From a virus: a stretch of DNA of 56,243 nucleotides. The stretch lies in IMG/VR virus record IMGVR_UViG_3300009184_000053, positions 1 to 56,243 of that record; one strand, written 5' to 3'. This document shows, piece by piece, positions 7,488 to 16,285 of the stretch. The position numbers and the translations under genes were made by a program. The notes below the pieces were generated by a model that had not been told where the DNA came from, searched no databases, and worked only from the letters and a program-made list of their open reading frames with translations. Positions within the stretch are counted from its first letter, which is position 1, and each line of letters opens with the position of its first letter.

Positions 7488-9128
7488 ATGGCTGGTTTCG
7501 TAGATAATAATGGTCCTTCTCAATCCCCGGTTATACAAAGAATTAGGGATTCTCTTAAAAGGTTAAGTACCTTTGGGATGAAGTATGATGATATGGTTAT
7601 TAGGAATTCCCAAGCGGTAGGAGCTACAGAGGCTTCTTTTCTTAATAAAAATAAATCAAATGTCGAAGATGAAGGTATGTTATGGACCTTGGCTAAGCAA
7701 GATATAACAACCAAACAATTTGTATCATATTTCGATAAAGACTATAAGGGCAAAAGAGATTACCTCAGAAAATTTTCTTTAAACCCTGAGATTGAATGGG
7801 TCCTTGATATACTTTGCGATGAATCCATATCATATAATCCTTCCAACTATTTTGCCTATCCTGATATGATAGATCTTACCGATCTTAACGAAAAGCTTAA
7901 GGATGATCTGTATGAAACATATAAAAAGATATACGATGTATGGGGATTCAACGATGATATAACAGCTTGGCAATATTTTAGACAATTTTTAGTTGATGGG
8001 TTTTTAGCATTTGAAATAATATACGATAATTCAGGCAAAGAAATAATAGGATTTAAAGAGATAGATGCAGTAACAATAGTTCCTAGTGTAGAAAAGCAAC
8101 CAAATGGTTCTTTTTTAAGTACATGGACACAATTCCCTCAGGATCCTAGAAAAAGAAGAGTTCTTTACGATCCACAGATCATTTATATTTCTTATGCTAA
8201 AGGAAATTCTATATCAAGAATTAGTTACACAGAAAGACTGATTCGCCCTTATAATATTCTTAGAATTATAGAATACACCAGGGTAATTTGGTCTGTTATG
8301 AATGCTTCGTTTAAGCTAAAGATGACCGTTCCAATTGGAACAAAATCTCAGCAGAAAGGTATGCAAACATTGGGTGAATTAATGAGTATTTATAAAGAAG
8401 ACATCCAGTTAAATGATGATACAGGAGAGCTACTTGTTGATGGCAGACCTAAAATACAATTCTATAAGAATTATTTAATGCCACAAGGGGTAAACGGAAC
8501 TCCTACCATAGAGCCAATAACTACTGAAGGACCTAATTTAAACGACACGACACCTTTGAATTACTTTTATGATAAGTTTTCTCAGGAATCTAAAATCCCA
8601 GCATCTAGATTCCATGGTCCGGATGGAGGTAATACCTCAACTTATGTAAATGCTGCAGAAGGATTAGATAAGGAGGAAATTAGATTTTCTAAGTTTATAT
8701 CTAGATTAAGATCGACATTTCAAGAGATATTAACTAAGCCTTTATGGATTCAAATGGCAAAGAAACACCCTCAGCTAGAGCAGGATTTTACATTCAAAAG
8801 TCAACTAGGCCTTGAATATTTTTCGGATAATCCTTTTAAGATAAATCAGGAGATAGAAATGTTTAATAAAAGAAAGGAGTCGGTTACAGCTATGGCTGGA
8901 CTCCTTGAAGATGGAGAAAAGCCTTATTTTTCTGTTTCATTCTTGGTTGAAAACTTTTTAGGAATGTCACATCAGGATATAAAATCTAACCAGGAGGCGG
9001 TCGAAAGAAGGAAGAAAGAGAAAGAGGAAGAGGCTAAAAAGAAAAAGAAAGAAGAAGAGAAAAAAGCTAAAAAAGAAGGTGAGGAAGGTGGAGAAGAAGC
9101 AGGGGATGATGAAACGGCAACATTATAA
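7488..9128 (+). CDS. 20: Portal protein A, T4 gp20-like
   Basis: The portal is a dodecameric ring at one capsid vertex, through which DNA is pumped and ejected; T4 gp20 is 524 aa and this protein 546. gp20-like features include the FDKDY...KR-x-YLRKFSLNPEIE stretch (about 75-100), DE(S/C)ISY, QFLVDGFLAFEIIYDN (about 165-180), IIYISYAKGNSISR (about 226-239) and a long helical region before the C-terminus. The last 45 residues are an extreme Lys/Glu-rich tail ending TATL. The adjacent gene is a full-length paralogue with the same blocks and the same last four residues. The spacing between the two is 9 nt. Confidence 0.85.
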   Translation: MAGFVDNNGPSQSPVIQRIRDSLKRLSTFGMKYDDMVIRNSQAVGATEASFLNKNKSNVEDEGMLWTLAKQDITTKQFVSYFDKDYKGKRDYLRKFSLNPEIEWVLDILCDESISYNPSNYFAYPDMIDLTDLNEKLKDDLYETYKKIYDVWGFNDDITAWQYFRQFLVDGFLAFEIIYDNSGKEIIGFKEIDAVTIVPSVEKQPNGSFLSTWTQFPQDPRKRRVLYDPQIIYISYAKGNSISRISYTERLIRPYNILRIIEYTRVIWSVMNASFKLKMTVPIGTKSQQKGMQTLGELMSIYKEDIQLNDDTGELLVDGRPKIQFYKNYLMPQGVNGTPTIEPITTEGPNLNDTTPLNYFYDKFSQESKIPASRFHGPDGGNTSTYVNAAEGLDKEEIRFSKFISRLRSTFQEILTKPLWIQMAKKHPQLEQDFTFKSQLGLEYFSDNPFKINQEIEMFNKRKESVTAMAGLLEDGEKPYFSVSFLVENFLGMSHQDIKSNQEAVERRKKEKEEEAKKKKKEEEKKAKKEGEEGGEEAGDDETATL

Positions 9129-9137
9129 AAATAAAAA

Positions 9138-10757
9138 ATGGCAGGATTTACAGACGGGCTTAAACCCAATCAATCAGCTTTAGGTAATATAATAAGAAAT
9201 CTTGGAAGAATTTCTAAGCTTGGCATGGAGTATGATGACATGGTTGTAAGAAACTCTCAAGCAGTTGGTAAAACTGAATCTGCATTCTTTAATCAATCAA
9301 GTACAGGATTTACCGAAAATGATGCTTTTTATTGGACATTATCATATCAGGATACAAGGGTTAGGAAATACATAGCTTATTTTGATAAAGATTATATTGA
9401 GAAAAGAAATTTCTTAAGAAAGTTTTCTTTAAATGGCGAGATTGAATTTATATTAGATACTGTAACTGACGAGTGTATAAGTTATGATGACCGTAATTTC
9501 TTTGCAACACCATCTTTTGTAAATCTTCAGGATCTAAAAGATAAAACGAGAGAAGAGATCACTCATAATTATAATAGACTTTATAATGTTTTCGGATTTC
9601 AAAATACAATATTAGCTTGGCAATTTTTTAAACAATTTCTAGTTGATGGATTTTTAGCATTTGAAATAATATATGATAATGCAGGTAAGGAAATAATAGG
9701 ATTTAAGGAGCTTGATCCAACATCACTTCAACCTGCAGTTGAGAAGATTGGGGAGAATGAATATAAACAATTTTGGATTCAATATCCGAAGAATCCTCAA
9801 ATGACAAGAAAACTAACTAATGAGCAGATAATTTACATTTCCTATGCTAAAGGAAATTCTATATCAAGAGTTAGCTATTTAGAAAGACTTGTAAGATCAT
9901 ATAACATTTTAAGAATAATGGAAAATTCTAGGGTTATCTGGAATGTTATGAACGCTTCATTCAGACTTAAATTTATAATTCCAACTGGAACACAGTCTCC
10001 TCAGAAAGCAATGCAAACCCTGGGACAGTTAATGAGTAACTACAAGGAGGAGATATCTATAAATGATTCATCAGGTGAAATGACTGTTAACGGTAAACCA
10101 AAAATACAGTTCTATAAGAATTATCTTTTCCCTGAACAAAATGGCCAATCTCCAACAATTGAGTCTCTTAATGCATCAGGACCTGATTTTAATGTAATGG
10201 AAAATGTTCTCTATTTCTTTAACAAACTTAAAATGGATTCTAAGATTCCCTATGCTAGATTTGCTTCAAGAGGAGCAACACCAGTTAACTATTCAGTGAG
10301 CATAGATTCTTTAGAGAGAGATGAAATTAGATTTGAAAAATTCTTAACCAGATTAAGATCAATTTTCCAAGAGATCCTAGTAAAACCCCTTTACATACAA
10401 ATGTGTTTAAAACATCCAGAGCTTGCTAAAGACAGAAGTTTTAAAACTAATTTAGGTATAAATTTCCACAGGGAAAGTCCATTCAATGAGCAAGTTCAAA
10501 TTGCTTCCTATCAGAAAAGAACAGAGTTTATCACAGGTCTAGGAGAGCTTAAAACTAAAATGGGAGAAACAGAAGTTCCCTATTTTGATGCTGGATTTTT
10601 AATTCAAAGATTCTTAGGTCTTAACCCAGATCTAATTTCTCTTAATGAGAAATACAAAAAGAAAGATGATAAAGAAGCAGAAAAAGTTGCTAAGGCAGCT
10701 GCTGATGCGGAAGGAGCTGAAGGCGAAGCAGGGGCAGAAGATACAGCTACCCTATAA
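9138..10757 (+). CDS. Portal protein B, T4 gp20-like paralogue
   Basis: This 539-aa protein aligns with the preceding portal over its whole length. It begins MAGF, keeps YDDMV(I/V)RNSQAVG, QFLVDGFLAFEIIYDN, IIYISYAKGNSISR and PKIQFYKNYL, and ends in an acidic Ala/Glu-rich tail with TATL. The tail is Ala/Gly/Glu-rich where portal A has Lys/Glu. Neither copy is truncated or frameshifted, so both are probably made. They could form a mixed ring, two kinds of portal, or one could have taken another role such as a connector or inhibitor. The next gene is 65 nt away behind a promoter-like element, so this ends the structural block. Confidence 0.8.
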   Translation: MAGFTDGLKPNQSALGNIIRNLGRISKLGMEYDDMVVRNSQAVGKTESAFFNQSSTGFTENDAFYWTLSYQDTRVRKYIAYFDKDYIEKRNFLRKFSLNGEIEFILDTVTDECISYDDRNFFATPSFVNLQDLKDKTREEITHNYNRLYNVFGFQNTILAWQFFKQFLVDGFLAFEIIYDNAGKEIIGFKELDPTSLQPAVEKIGENEYKQFWIQYPKNPQMTRKLTNEQIIYISYAKGNSISRVSYLERLVRSYNILRIMENSRVIWNVMNASFRLKFIIPTGTQSPQKAMQTLGQLMSNYKEEISINDSSGEMTVNGKPKIQFYKNYLFPEQNGQSPTIESLNASGPDFNVMENVLYFFNKLKMDSKIPYARFASRGATPVNYSVSIDSLERDEIRFEKFLTRLRSIFQEILVKPLYIQMCLKHPELAKDRSFKTNLGINFHRESPFNEQVQIASYQKRTEFITGLGELKTKMGETEVPYFDAGFLIQRFLGLNPDLISLNEKYKKKDDKEAEKVAKAAADAEGAEGEAGAEDTATL

Positions 10758-10797
10758 AATACATCCCCCCTTATTTTTAATCCCCGAGACAATTATC

Positions 10798-10805
10798 TAT
10801 ATTTG
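10798..10805 (+). promoter_or_regulatory. Candidate Bacteroidota-type promoter (TATATTTG)
   Basis: TATATTTG fits the Bacteroidota -7 element TAnnTTTG and lies 17 nt before the ligase start. No convincing -33 TTTG is seen. Directly upstream, CCGAGACAATTATCT (10784-10798) recurs with two changes at 39470-39484 before another start, so a shared regulator site is possible. It is probably an early or middle promoter, as it heads a replication block. Confidence 0.5.
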
Positions 10806-10821
10806 TAAAAAATAAATATAG

Positions 10822-12153
10822 ATGATTAAATCAATTAAAACATTAAAAGATCTAGAAAGCTTAACTGGTGAGGGATCACAAAAAGCAAAACAAACTCTTA
10901 TTAAAGAATCTCTAAGTCCTGAAATGGAATACATCTTAGATGTTTGTTTTAATCCCTTCGTCACCACGAAACTACATAAGCTAAATTTACAAATTTTACC
11001 GGGAGAAAAAAATCCAAATCTTTGGGACGAGTTTAGATCTCTTATAGAGGATTTAAAAAAAGCTCCAGCTGCTAATGACCTTCTAAGAGGGCGTGCTCAG
11101 TCGATAATTTCTTGTAGATTATCAGATGATGATCATGAAGATATCGAGCTTAGAAAATATCTAATGAAAATTCTAACGAAAAGAATGAATATTGGAATAG
11201 GAGCTAAATTAATCAATAAAGCTGTCGGTAAGGAACTTATCCCTGATCCCTCATTAATGTTAGCTACTGACGATCATGAAACTATTGAGAGATGGGATAA
11301 AATTTACTGTGAGGAAAAATATGACGGTGTTAGAGTTATAGCCCTCTGTAAAAATGGTGAGATATCATATTTTACCAGGGCTTTTAATGAATTAGATTCT
11401 TCCTGCTTCCCTACCATTACTGCTGATTTAAAGAAGAGCTTAGACGATAGCGGATTAAGTGGTGATTGGTTTTTTGATGGCGAGTTAACGGATCTTAATA
11501 GAAAATCAGTTAGTGGGAAAGTTACCCAAATTTTAAAAGGAAAGGTGGATTCTAAAATAGAATCAGGAATGCTCTTTAATGTTTTTGATTTTGAGGAAGC
11601 ATCAACTTTAGAAAGAGGAGTGGGTGTTCTTGATTATATTACAAGAAGACATACTCTAGAAAACGTAGTAAAACATCTACCTGAAACATCCCCAGTTAAA
11701 CTTGCTAAACTATGGGAATTGAACGATGCTTCGGATGTTCCCTCTATTTATAAGGAAATAGTTAAACTTGGGGGAGAAGGAGTTATATGCAAAGATAATG
11801 GAGTTTATGAATGCAAAAGATCTAAGTCGTGGGTTAAATTTAAAGAGGTTAGTGATTGTGATTTAGAGATAACAGGCTGGTATCCAGGAGAAGGAAAAAG
11901 AGAAGGATTTATTGGCGGATTTTTCTGTACAGATTCTTCGAAAACCCTTAATGTTAAGGTTGGATCAGGATTTACAGATTCAGATTTAAAAGAACTTAGT
12001 GCTAATCCAGATTCTTTAATAGGAAAGATAGCAGCGGTTCAATATAATGTTGCAATAACGGATAAGCATGGCAATAGATCATTATTTTTACCTCGCTTTA
12101 TAGAGGTGAGAAGCGATAAAAATTCTGCTGATAATCTTTCTAAACTTTTTTAG
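10822..12153 (+). CDS. 30: ATP-dependent DNA ligase, T4 gp30-like
   Basis: DNA ligase seals nicks during replication and repair through an enzyme-AMP intermediate. The adenylated lysine is Lys166 in EEKYDGVRV (motif I). Downstream are DGEL (motif III, about residue 220), GGEGVICKD (motif IV, about 316) and SWVKFKE (motif V, about 335), in normal order and spacing. The 443-aa length is slightly short of T4 gp30 (487), and the N-terminal helical DNA-binding region is present. It stops with TAG. It leads a replication cluster with the clamp loader, a kinase and a 5'-3' exonuclease. Confidence 0.92.
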   Translation: MIKSIKTLKDLESLTGEGSQKAKQTLIKESLSPEMEYILDVCFNPFVTTKLHKLNLQILPGEKNPNLWDEFRSLIEDLKKAPAANDLLRGRAQSIISCRLSDDDHEDIELRKYLMKILTKRMNIGIGAKLINKAVGKELIPDPSLMLATDDHETIERWDKIYCEEKYDGVRVIALCKNGEISYFTRAFNELDSSCFPTITADLKKSLDDSGLSGDWFFDGELTDLNRKSVSGKVTQILKGKVDSKIESGMLFNVFDFEEASTLERGVGVLDYITRRHTLENVVKHLPETSPVKLAKLWELNDASDVPSIYKEIVKLGGEGVICKDNGVYECKRSKSWVKFKEVSDCDLEITGWYPGEGKREGFIGGFFCTDSSKTLNVKVGSGFTDSDLKELSANPDSLIGKIAAVQYNVAITDKHGNRSLFLPRFIEVRSDKNSADNLSKLF

Positions 12154-12185
12154 GAACAACTTTAAAAATATACTCTAAAAAAAAT

Positions 12186-13130
12186 ATGATACAAGAACTT
12201 TTAACCGAAAAATTAAGACCAAAGGAGCTGAAGCATATGATATTGCCCTCCAGAATATCCAGACTATTTGAGAGCGGGTTAAATCATAATGTTTTATTAA
12301 GCGGATCCCCAGGATGTGGAAAAACAACTCTAGCTAAAATATTAGCTTCTCCATATCCGCACATATTCATAAATGTTTCTGATGAAAGCTCGGTTGAAAC
12401 CATCAGGGTTAAGATTAATGATTTCTGTTCTACCATATCTGTATTAGACGGGAAGTCATCTAAGAAGATTGTTATTTTAGACGAGTTTGACGGGGCCTCA
12501 GATCAATTCTATAAAGCACTAAGGGGTACAATAGAAAAGTTTGCTAGTAACGCTAGATTTATCGCTACGTGCAATTATATTAACAAGGTACCTGATGCTA
12601 TACAAAGTAGATTTGAAGTTGTTGACTTTAATCCAGTAAATTCAGAGGAGGAAGAGGCTTTAAAGAATGAGTGGAATAAAAGGGTTAAACTTATTTTAGG
12701 TAAACTTAATATCCAAATAGATGATGAATCATTAAATGAATTCCAGAAGGCTTATTATCCAGATTTCAGATCGGGATTAAATAAAATCCAAACCTGGATG
12801 ATAGAGGGAGTTAGCACAATAGATATAAATAAAATAAAGGAACTTGGGTGGACGTATGAATCCCTTTATAATTTAATAATAACTTCAAAAGATCCAATTA
12901 AGAACTATCAGGAAATAGCTGGAGAATATCAAGGTAAAGTTGATGAGGTAATGTCAGCATTAGGTGAGGAATTTATAAATTGGATCATTAACAATAAACC
13001 TGATTTAAAAAAGATTATACCTGGAGTGATAGTTTTAGTAGCTGAGCATCAGGCCCAAAGAACCCAGGTAATAGATCCTATGGTTTCTTTATTGTCTTTA
13101 GTTTTTCAAATTCAAAAAATGGTAGAATAA
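12186..13130 (+). CDS. 44: Sliding-clamp loader ATPase, T4 gp44-like
   Basis: Clamp loaders open the ring clamp and place it on primer-template DNA. This 314-aa AAA+ protein has a Walker A GSPGCGKTT at 40-48, a Walker B VILDEFD at 96-102 and the clamp-loader SRF sensor motif at 141-143 after TCNYINKVPDAI. The DEFD variant and length match phage gp44 rather than bacterial DnaX. In T4 the partner gp62 is the neighbour; here the small unknown at 14767 is the only possible candidate nearby. The next gene starts 2 nt after the stop. Confidence 0.88.
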   Translation: MIQELLTEKLRPKELKHMILPSRISRLFESGLNHNVLLSGSPGCGKTTLAKILASPYPHIFINVSDESSVETIRVKINDFCSTISVLDGKSSKKIVILDEFDGASDQFYKALRGTIEKFASNARFIATCNYINKVPDAIQSRFEVVDFNPVNSEEEEALKNEWNKRVKLILGKLNIQIDDESLNEFQKAYYPDFRSGLNKIQTWMIEGVSTIDINKIKELGWTYESLYNLIITSKDPIKNYQEIAGEYQGKVDEVMSALGEEFINWIINNKPDLKKIIPGVIVLVAEHQAQRTQVIDPMVSLLSLVFQIQKMVE

Positions 13131-13132
13131 GT

Positions 13133-13612
13133 ATGGCTTTTAAAGACAGCAAAATAATCCTAGTAGGAAAGGGTGGATCTGGTAAAGATTACATGAGAAA
13201 AAAATTTGAATCAAGAGGATTCAAATATTGTGTTTCGTACACGAGCAGGCCTAAGCGCCAGGGGGAGAAAGAGGGTAAAGACTATTATTTTGTTGATGAT
13301 TCTTTTTTTCAAAACAACGTTCATAAATTTTATGAAATCCATGATTTTAATGGATGGAAATACGGGAGAACGATAAATGACTTTGAAAAATCTAGTCTTC
13401 TTATAATGACACCAAGTGGAATAAGCTGTATTAAGCCAGAACACCGTAAAAGGTGTTTTATCATTTATATAGATCCGGATAATGAAATACTAAAGAAAAG
13501 ATTAGCTGAAAGAAAAGATGCAGATTCTGCGGAGAGAAGATTAATTGCTGACGATGAGGATTTTTTAAATTTTCACGACTATGATATCAGAATAAAAAAT
13601 GAAGACTTTTAA
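13133..13612 (+). CDS. Guanylate-kinase-like (nucleoside monophosphate kinase) protein
   Basis: This 159-aa P-loop protein has Walker A GKGGSGKD near residues 12-19 and the guanylate-kinase substrate signature YTSRPKRQGEKEGKDYYF (about 36-53), the part that binds GMP/dGMP. It is shorter than cellular Gmk (about 200 aa), mainly at the C-terminus. It would raise the dGTP supply for phage DNA synthesis. It is packed between the clamp loader and the exonuclease (gaps of 2 and 10 nt). The P-loop ends in Asp instead of Ser/Thr, which is also seen in some phosphate-transfer kinases, so exact substrate choice is uncertain. Confidence 0.78.
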   Translation: MAFKDSKIILVGKGGSGKDYMRKKFESRGFKYCVSYTSRPKRQGEKEGKDYYFVDDSFFQNNVHKFYEIHDFNGWKYGRTINDFEKSSLLIMTPSGISCIKPEHRKRCFIIYIDPDNEILKKRLAERKDADSAERRLIADDEDFLNFHDYDIRIKNEDF

Positions 13613-13622
13613 AATATAAAAT

Positions 13623-14765
13623 ATGGTTAATATACTTATAGATGGAAATTATATAATGCATAAAACTTTTGGTATCTTTGCAGGATATGGGAAAAATATA
13701 GATCCCGGAAAAATATTAGCACGTAAAGAGGATCAATCTGCTTTCGTCAGAAAAATTGCCACTGATCTTTGTTCTTCTTTAAAAATGCTACCCGCTGGGG
13801 GGAGATTAATTTTTACATCCGATAGCAGAAGTTGGAGAAAAGAAGTTGAGATAGAAAACGGAGGTTATAAATCAGGTAGGATTAAGGATGAAAATGTTGA
13901 CTGGAGTATATTCTTCGAACTTTTACAATCATTTGGCCACCATTTAGAAAAAATGGGATTTATTTTTTCTAAGATAGAAGGTGCAGAGGGAGATGATTTA
14001 CTTTTATTCTGGTCTAGAAAATTCAATGAGCTTAATGAAAATTGTATAATCATAACAGGTGATAGAGATTTACATCAGCTGTCTAGAGTTGATAAGGGGG
14101 TATGGACAGCAGTATGGAACAACAATTCTAAAAATAATACATTTACAGTTCCTGATGGATGGACAGCAGATAACTCTGAAAAAATTGGAGAGATCAGCGT
14201 TTTTAATATGGGTTTTACCGTTTCACCAGAGATTGATAAATTAAAAGATTTTATTAAAAAAGTTAATGTTGAAAATATAGACAGCAAACCTTTTTTATTT
14301 AAAAAGATATTAATTGGGGATAGCGGGGATAGCGTGCCTAGCGTATGGGAATTTGAAGTAAATGGAAAGATTAATAGATTCACAGAAAAGAAAGCTGATA
14401 CCGTCTATGACTTATTTTTAAATAGCGAATGGAAAGATTTACCAGTTTCTGAACTTCTTAAAAATGAAGAATTTTTATCTTGGATAAGCAGCTTGATATT
14501 GAAAATTGCTAAAGGTGTTGACAGCAGTGAGAATAGAATAAAAGCTAAGAATAACTTTTTAAGAAACTATAAACTTATGTGGCTAGATCCTGAGGTTATC
14601 CCAGAGGGAATTAGAAATTCATGTTATCTAGAAATAGAAAGAGGCATAAAGCTAGAAAGAAAATCAGTAACTTTGGATAGAATAAAAATACTTGAGGGAA
14701 CAGAATGGATTACCCCTGGTTATCAACCAAAAGGATTTGATCCTTTTGAAAATATTTTAAAATAA
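13623..14765 (+). CDS. rnh: 5'-3' exonuclease / flap nuclease, T4 RNase H-like
   Basis: This family removes RNA primers and 5' flaps during lagging-strand synthesis. The acidic metal-binding residues are visible in order: Asp7 in ILIDGNY, Glu122 with Asp124-Asp125 in GAEGDDLL, Asp147 and Asp149 in ITGDRDLHQL, and the GDSGDSVPS patch near 232-240 that corresponds to GDxSDN in PIN/FEN nucleases. The length of 380 aa is somewhat above T4 RNase H (305). It is cotranscribed with the ligase and clamp loader upstream, which makes Okazaki-fragment processing its likely job. Confidence 0.88.
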   Translation: MVNILIDGNYIMHKTFGIFAGYGKNIDPGKILARKEDQSAFVRKIATDLCSSLKMLPAGGRLIFTSDSRSWRKEVEIENGGYKSGRIKDENVDWSIFFELLQSFGHHLEKMGFIFSKIEGAEGDDLLLFWSRKFNELNENCIIITGDRDLHQLSRVDKGVWTAVWNNNSKNNTFTVPDGWTADNSEKIGEISVFNMGFTVSPEIDKLKDFIKKVNVENIDSKPFLFKKILIGDSGDSVPSVWEFEVNGKINRFTEKKADTVYDLFLNSEWKDLPVSELLKNEEFLSWISSLILKIAKGVDSSENRIKAKNNFLRNYKLMWLDPEVIPEGIRNSCYLEIERGIKLERKSVTLDRIKILEGTEWITPGYQPKGFDPFENILK

Positions 14766-14766
14766 T

Positions 14767-15189
14767 ATGCAACTTTTTGACATAGTAAAAGTAATGTTTT
14801 CCAGCAAACCTAAAGAATGGGAATCTGTTGGTAAAAATGACAAATCTAGAAATTTTTTCATGATTAATAGAATCATGGGAATTCAATTTCCAGTTCAGGC
14901 CAATCAGTTTAATAAACTAAAAGTTGTTCCGGGTCCTGTTGTTAATTGGTGGCACGATACCCTTTCCCATAGGTTTAAAAAACCTCCATCTGAGTGGATC
15001 TATGCTAAAACCAAGAAAAAAGAATCTGTAAAATCAGATAAGATAAAAGATTTTGATTTAATTGAAGATTTTATAAGGAATAAATATAGCGTTTCTAAAA
15101 GAGACTTAGAGGATATTAAAAAATTTTACCCACAAAGGTATTTCTCTTGGTTAGAGGACATCTCAGATCAAGTTGGCCTACAAAAATAA
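14767..15189 (+). CDS. Small replication-cluster protein, possibly a clamp-loader small subunit
   Basis: This 140-aa basic protein starts 1 nt after the exonuclease stop, so it is tightly coupled to the replication genes. It shows a conserved-looking stretch with DKSRNFFMINRIMGIQFP (about residues 25-42), a Trp-rich NWWHDTL and WIYAKTKKK. The position near gp44 and the general look of a small helical adaptor make a gp62-type clamp-loader subunit conceivable, but I cannot demonstrate it from the sequence. Confidence 0.6.
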   Translation: MQLFDIVKVMFSSKPKEWESVGKNDKSRNFFMINRIMGIQFPVQANQFNKLKVVPGPVVNWWHDTLSHRFKKPPSEWIYAKTKKKESVKSDKIKDFDLIEDFIRNKYSVSKRDLEDIKKFYPQRYFSWLEDISDQVGLQK

Positions 15190-15201
15190 GATATATAGGA
15201 T

Positions 15202-15750
15202 ATGGAGAAAAAAAATGCTAAAATAATAGATAAGGTTATCTCCAGTTTAGATTGGGATTCCATATATGAGGTTAATAAATGCTTCAAGATGGGGGTTGGA
15301 GAAGGAACTAATGCTATCCCCGGTATCAAAAGAAAAGTTTTTGGTGATGATTTAGTCAAGGCTGATCTTAAAGGTGAACTTAAATCTCTATTAAAATATG
15401 TGATAGAAAACGATTTAGCAGAGCTTAATTATGGAGCATGGATGATTTACTGGGTTAATTCAGACTGGAAGGGGGATAAGTATGGTGGTATTGAAATAGA
15501 GATTGAATTCGAAAATGACATACAAACTGGACTAGAAATAGATTCTACGCTAGAGGTAATATATTCCCCGCAAAGAATATGTGTCATATCAAGTGAGTCC
15601 AGAGAGGAGGAAGTTTCTAAAGAAGATTCAGATATGAAGAGACTTGAAGTTATGCTTAAAAAAGCACTTGACTCCGAAAAGTATGAGTTAGCTACAATGA
15701 TCAGAGATGTCATAAAGCTCCAAAAAGGAGAGTCCCTTGAAGATAAATAG
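15202..15750 (+). CDS. Unknown protein with C-terminal UVR-like motif
   Basis: This 182-aa protein is not recognised as a whole. Its last 40 residues contain MLKKALDSEKYELATMIRDV, which looks like the UVR motif of UvrB, UvrC and McsA (two short helices with an E-x-Y-E-x-A-x-x-x-R-D core). That motif normally mediates contacts with UvrC-like or Clp partners. The middle is an acidic beta-rich domain. GATATATAG lies at 15190-15198, only 3 nt before the ATG, so it is probably not a usable promoter. The gene sits between replication and UVDE-like genes. Confidence 0.65.
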   Translation: MEKKNAKIIDKVISSLDWDSIYEVNKCFKMGVGEGTNAIPGIKRKVFGDDLVKADLKGELKSLLKYVIENDLAELNYGAWMIYWVNSDWKGDKYGGIEIEIEFENDIQTGLEIDSTLEVIYSPQRICVISSESREEEVSKEDSDMKRLEVMLKKALDSEKYELATMIRDVIKLQKGESLEDK

Positions 15751-15754
15751 ATCT

Positions 15755-16237
15755 ATGAAGCATATTAAAACTATAAATGAATTCTTCGATGGTGGAGCTT
15801 TCGGAGATACCTACGGATATGGAGGAGCTAATGGCATATTAAAAATAAACTATAAGCCATTTAGTGATCTTTCAGTTTCTGTTGGCCAGGATCCGGATAT
15901 GGAAACCACTGTCAAAGGATCTGAATTCCAATTAGGTGATGTTGTTATAGCCCAACCGATAGATTCTAAGAAAAAAGTAATAGGGGTTATAGTTAGAGCT
16001 TTTAGAAATCCTGATGGGAAAGAATATAGATATTTTATACAGGTTTACAATAAAGGAAAGAAAACTGAAAGAGTTATAGAGGTTAAATCAGATGCCATTG
16101 AGTTTGCTCAGGGTGGGGATCACGGAAATATCGAATCTAAATCGAAAGCTAAATTTAACCAAATGCCTGACAGCTCATATAACTCAAAAACTGTTTATAA
16201 TGCTTCCGAATTGGGACTAGAAACTACTGGAGGATAA
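15755..16237 (+). CDS. Unknown protein with capsid-targeting-like N-terminus
   Basis: I place the start at the ATG at 15755 rather than the in-frame TTG at 15737, because the ATG gives MKHIKTINEFFDGG, which resembles the short N-terminal peptides of several head-region proteins here (for example MLKFDEFLINEADG at 27489). INE-F could be a prohead protease site. The 160-aa product has a small beta domain around residues 55-115 (LGDVVIAQPID...YRYFIQVYNKG) that looks like an SH3-like barrel. It might be a virion-packaged protein, but its position among DNA-metabolism genes leaves this open. Confidence 0.6.
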   Translation: MKHIKTINEFFDGGAFGDTYGYGGANGILKINYKPFSDLSVSVGQDPDMETTVKGSEFQLGDVVIAQPIDSKKKVIGVIVRAFRNPDGKEYRYFIQVYNKGKKTERVIEVKSDAIEFAQGGDHGNIESKSKAKFNQMPDSSYNSKTVYNASELGLETTGG

Positions 16238-16285
16238 TAAAACGGAACCAATTAAATCCTTTGATCTAAGATATAAAAAGGAATA

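Noticed and set aside
15190-15198. GATATATAG as a late promoter before 15202
   Set aside because: It ends only 3 nt before the ATG, leaving no room for a leader; likely chance.
15737-15754. TTG start for the gene at 15755
   Set aside because: It overlaps the preceding gene, and the ATG at 15755 gives the targeting-like N-terminus seen in other proteins.
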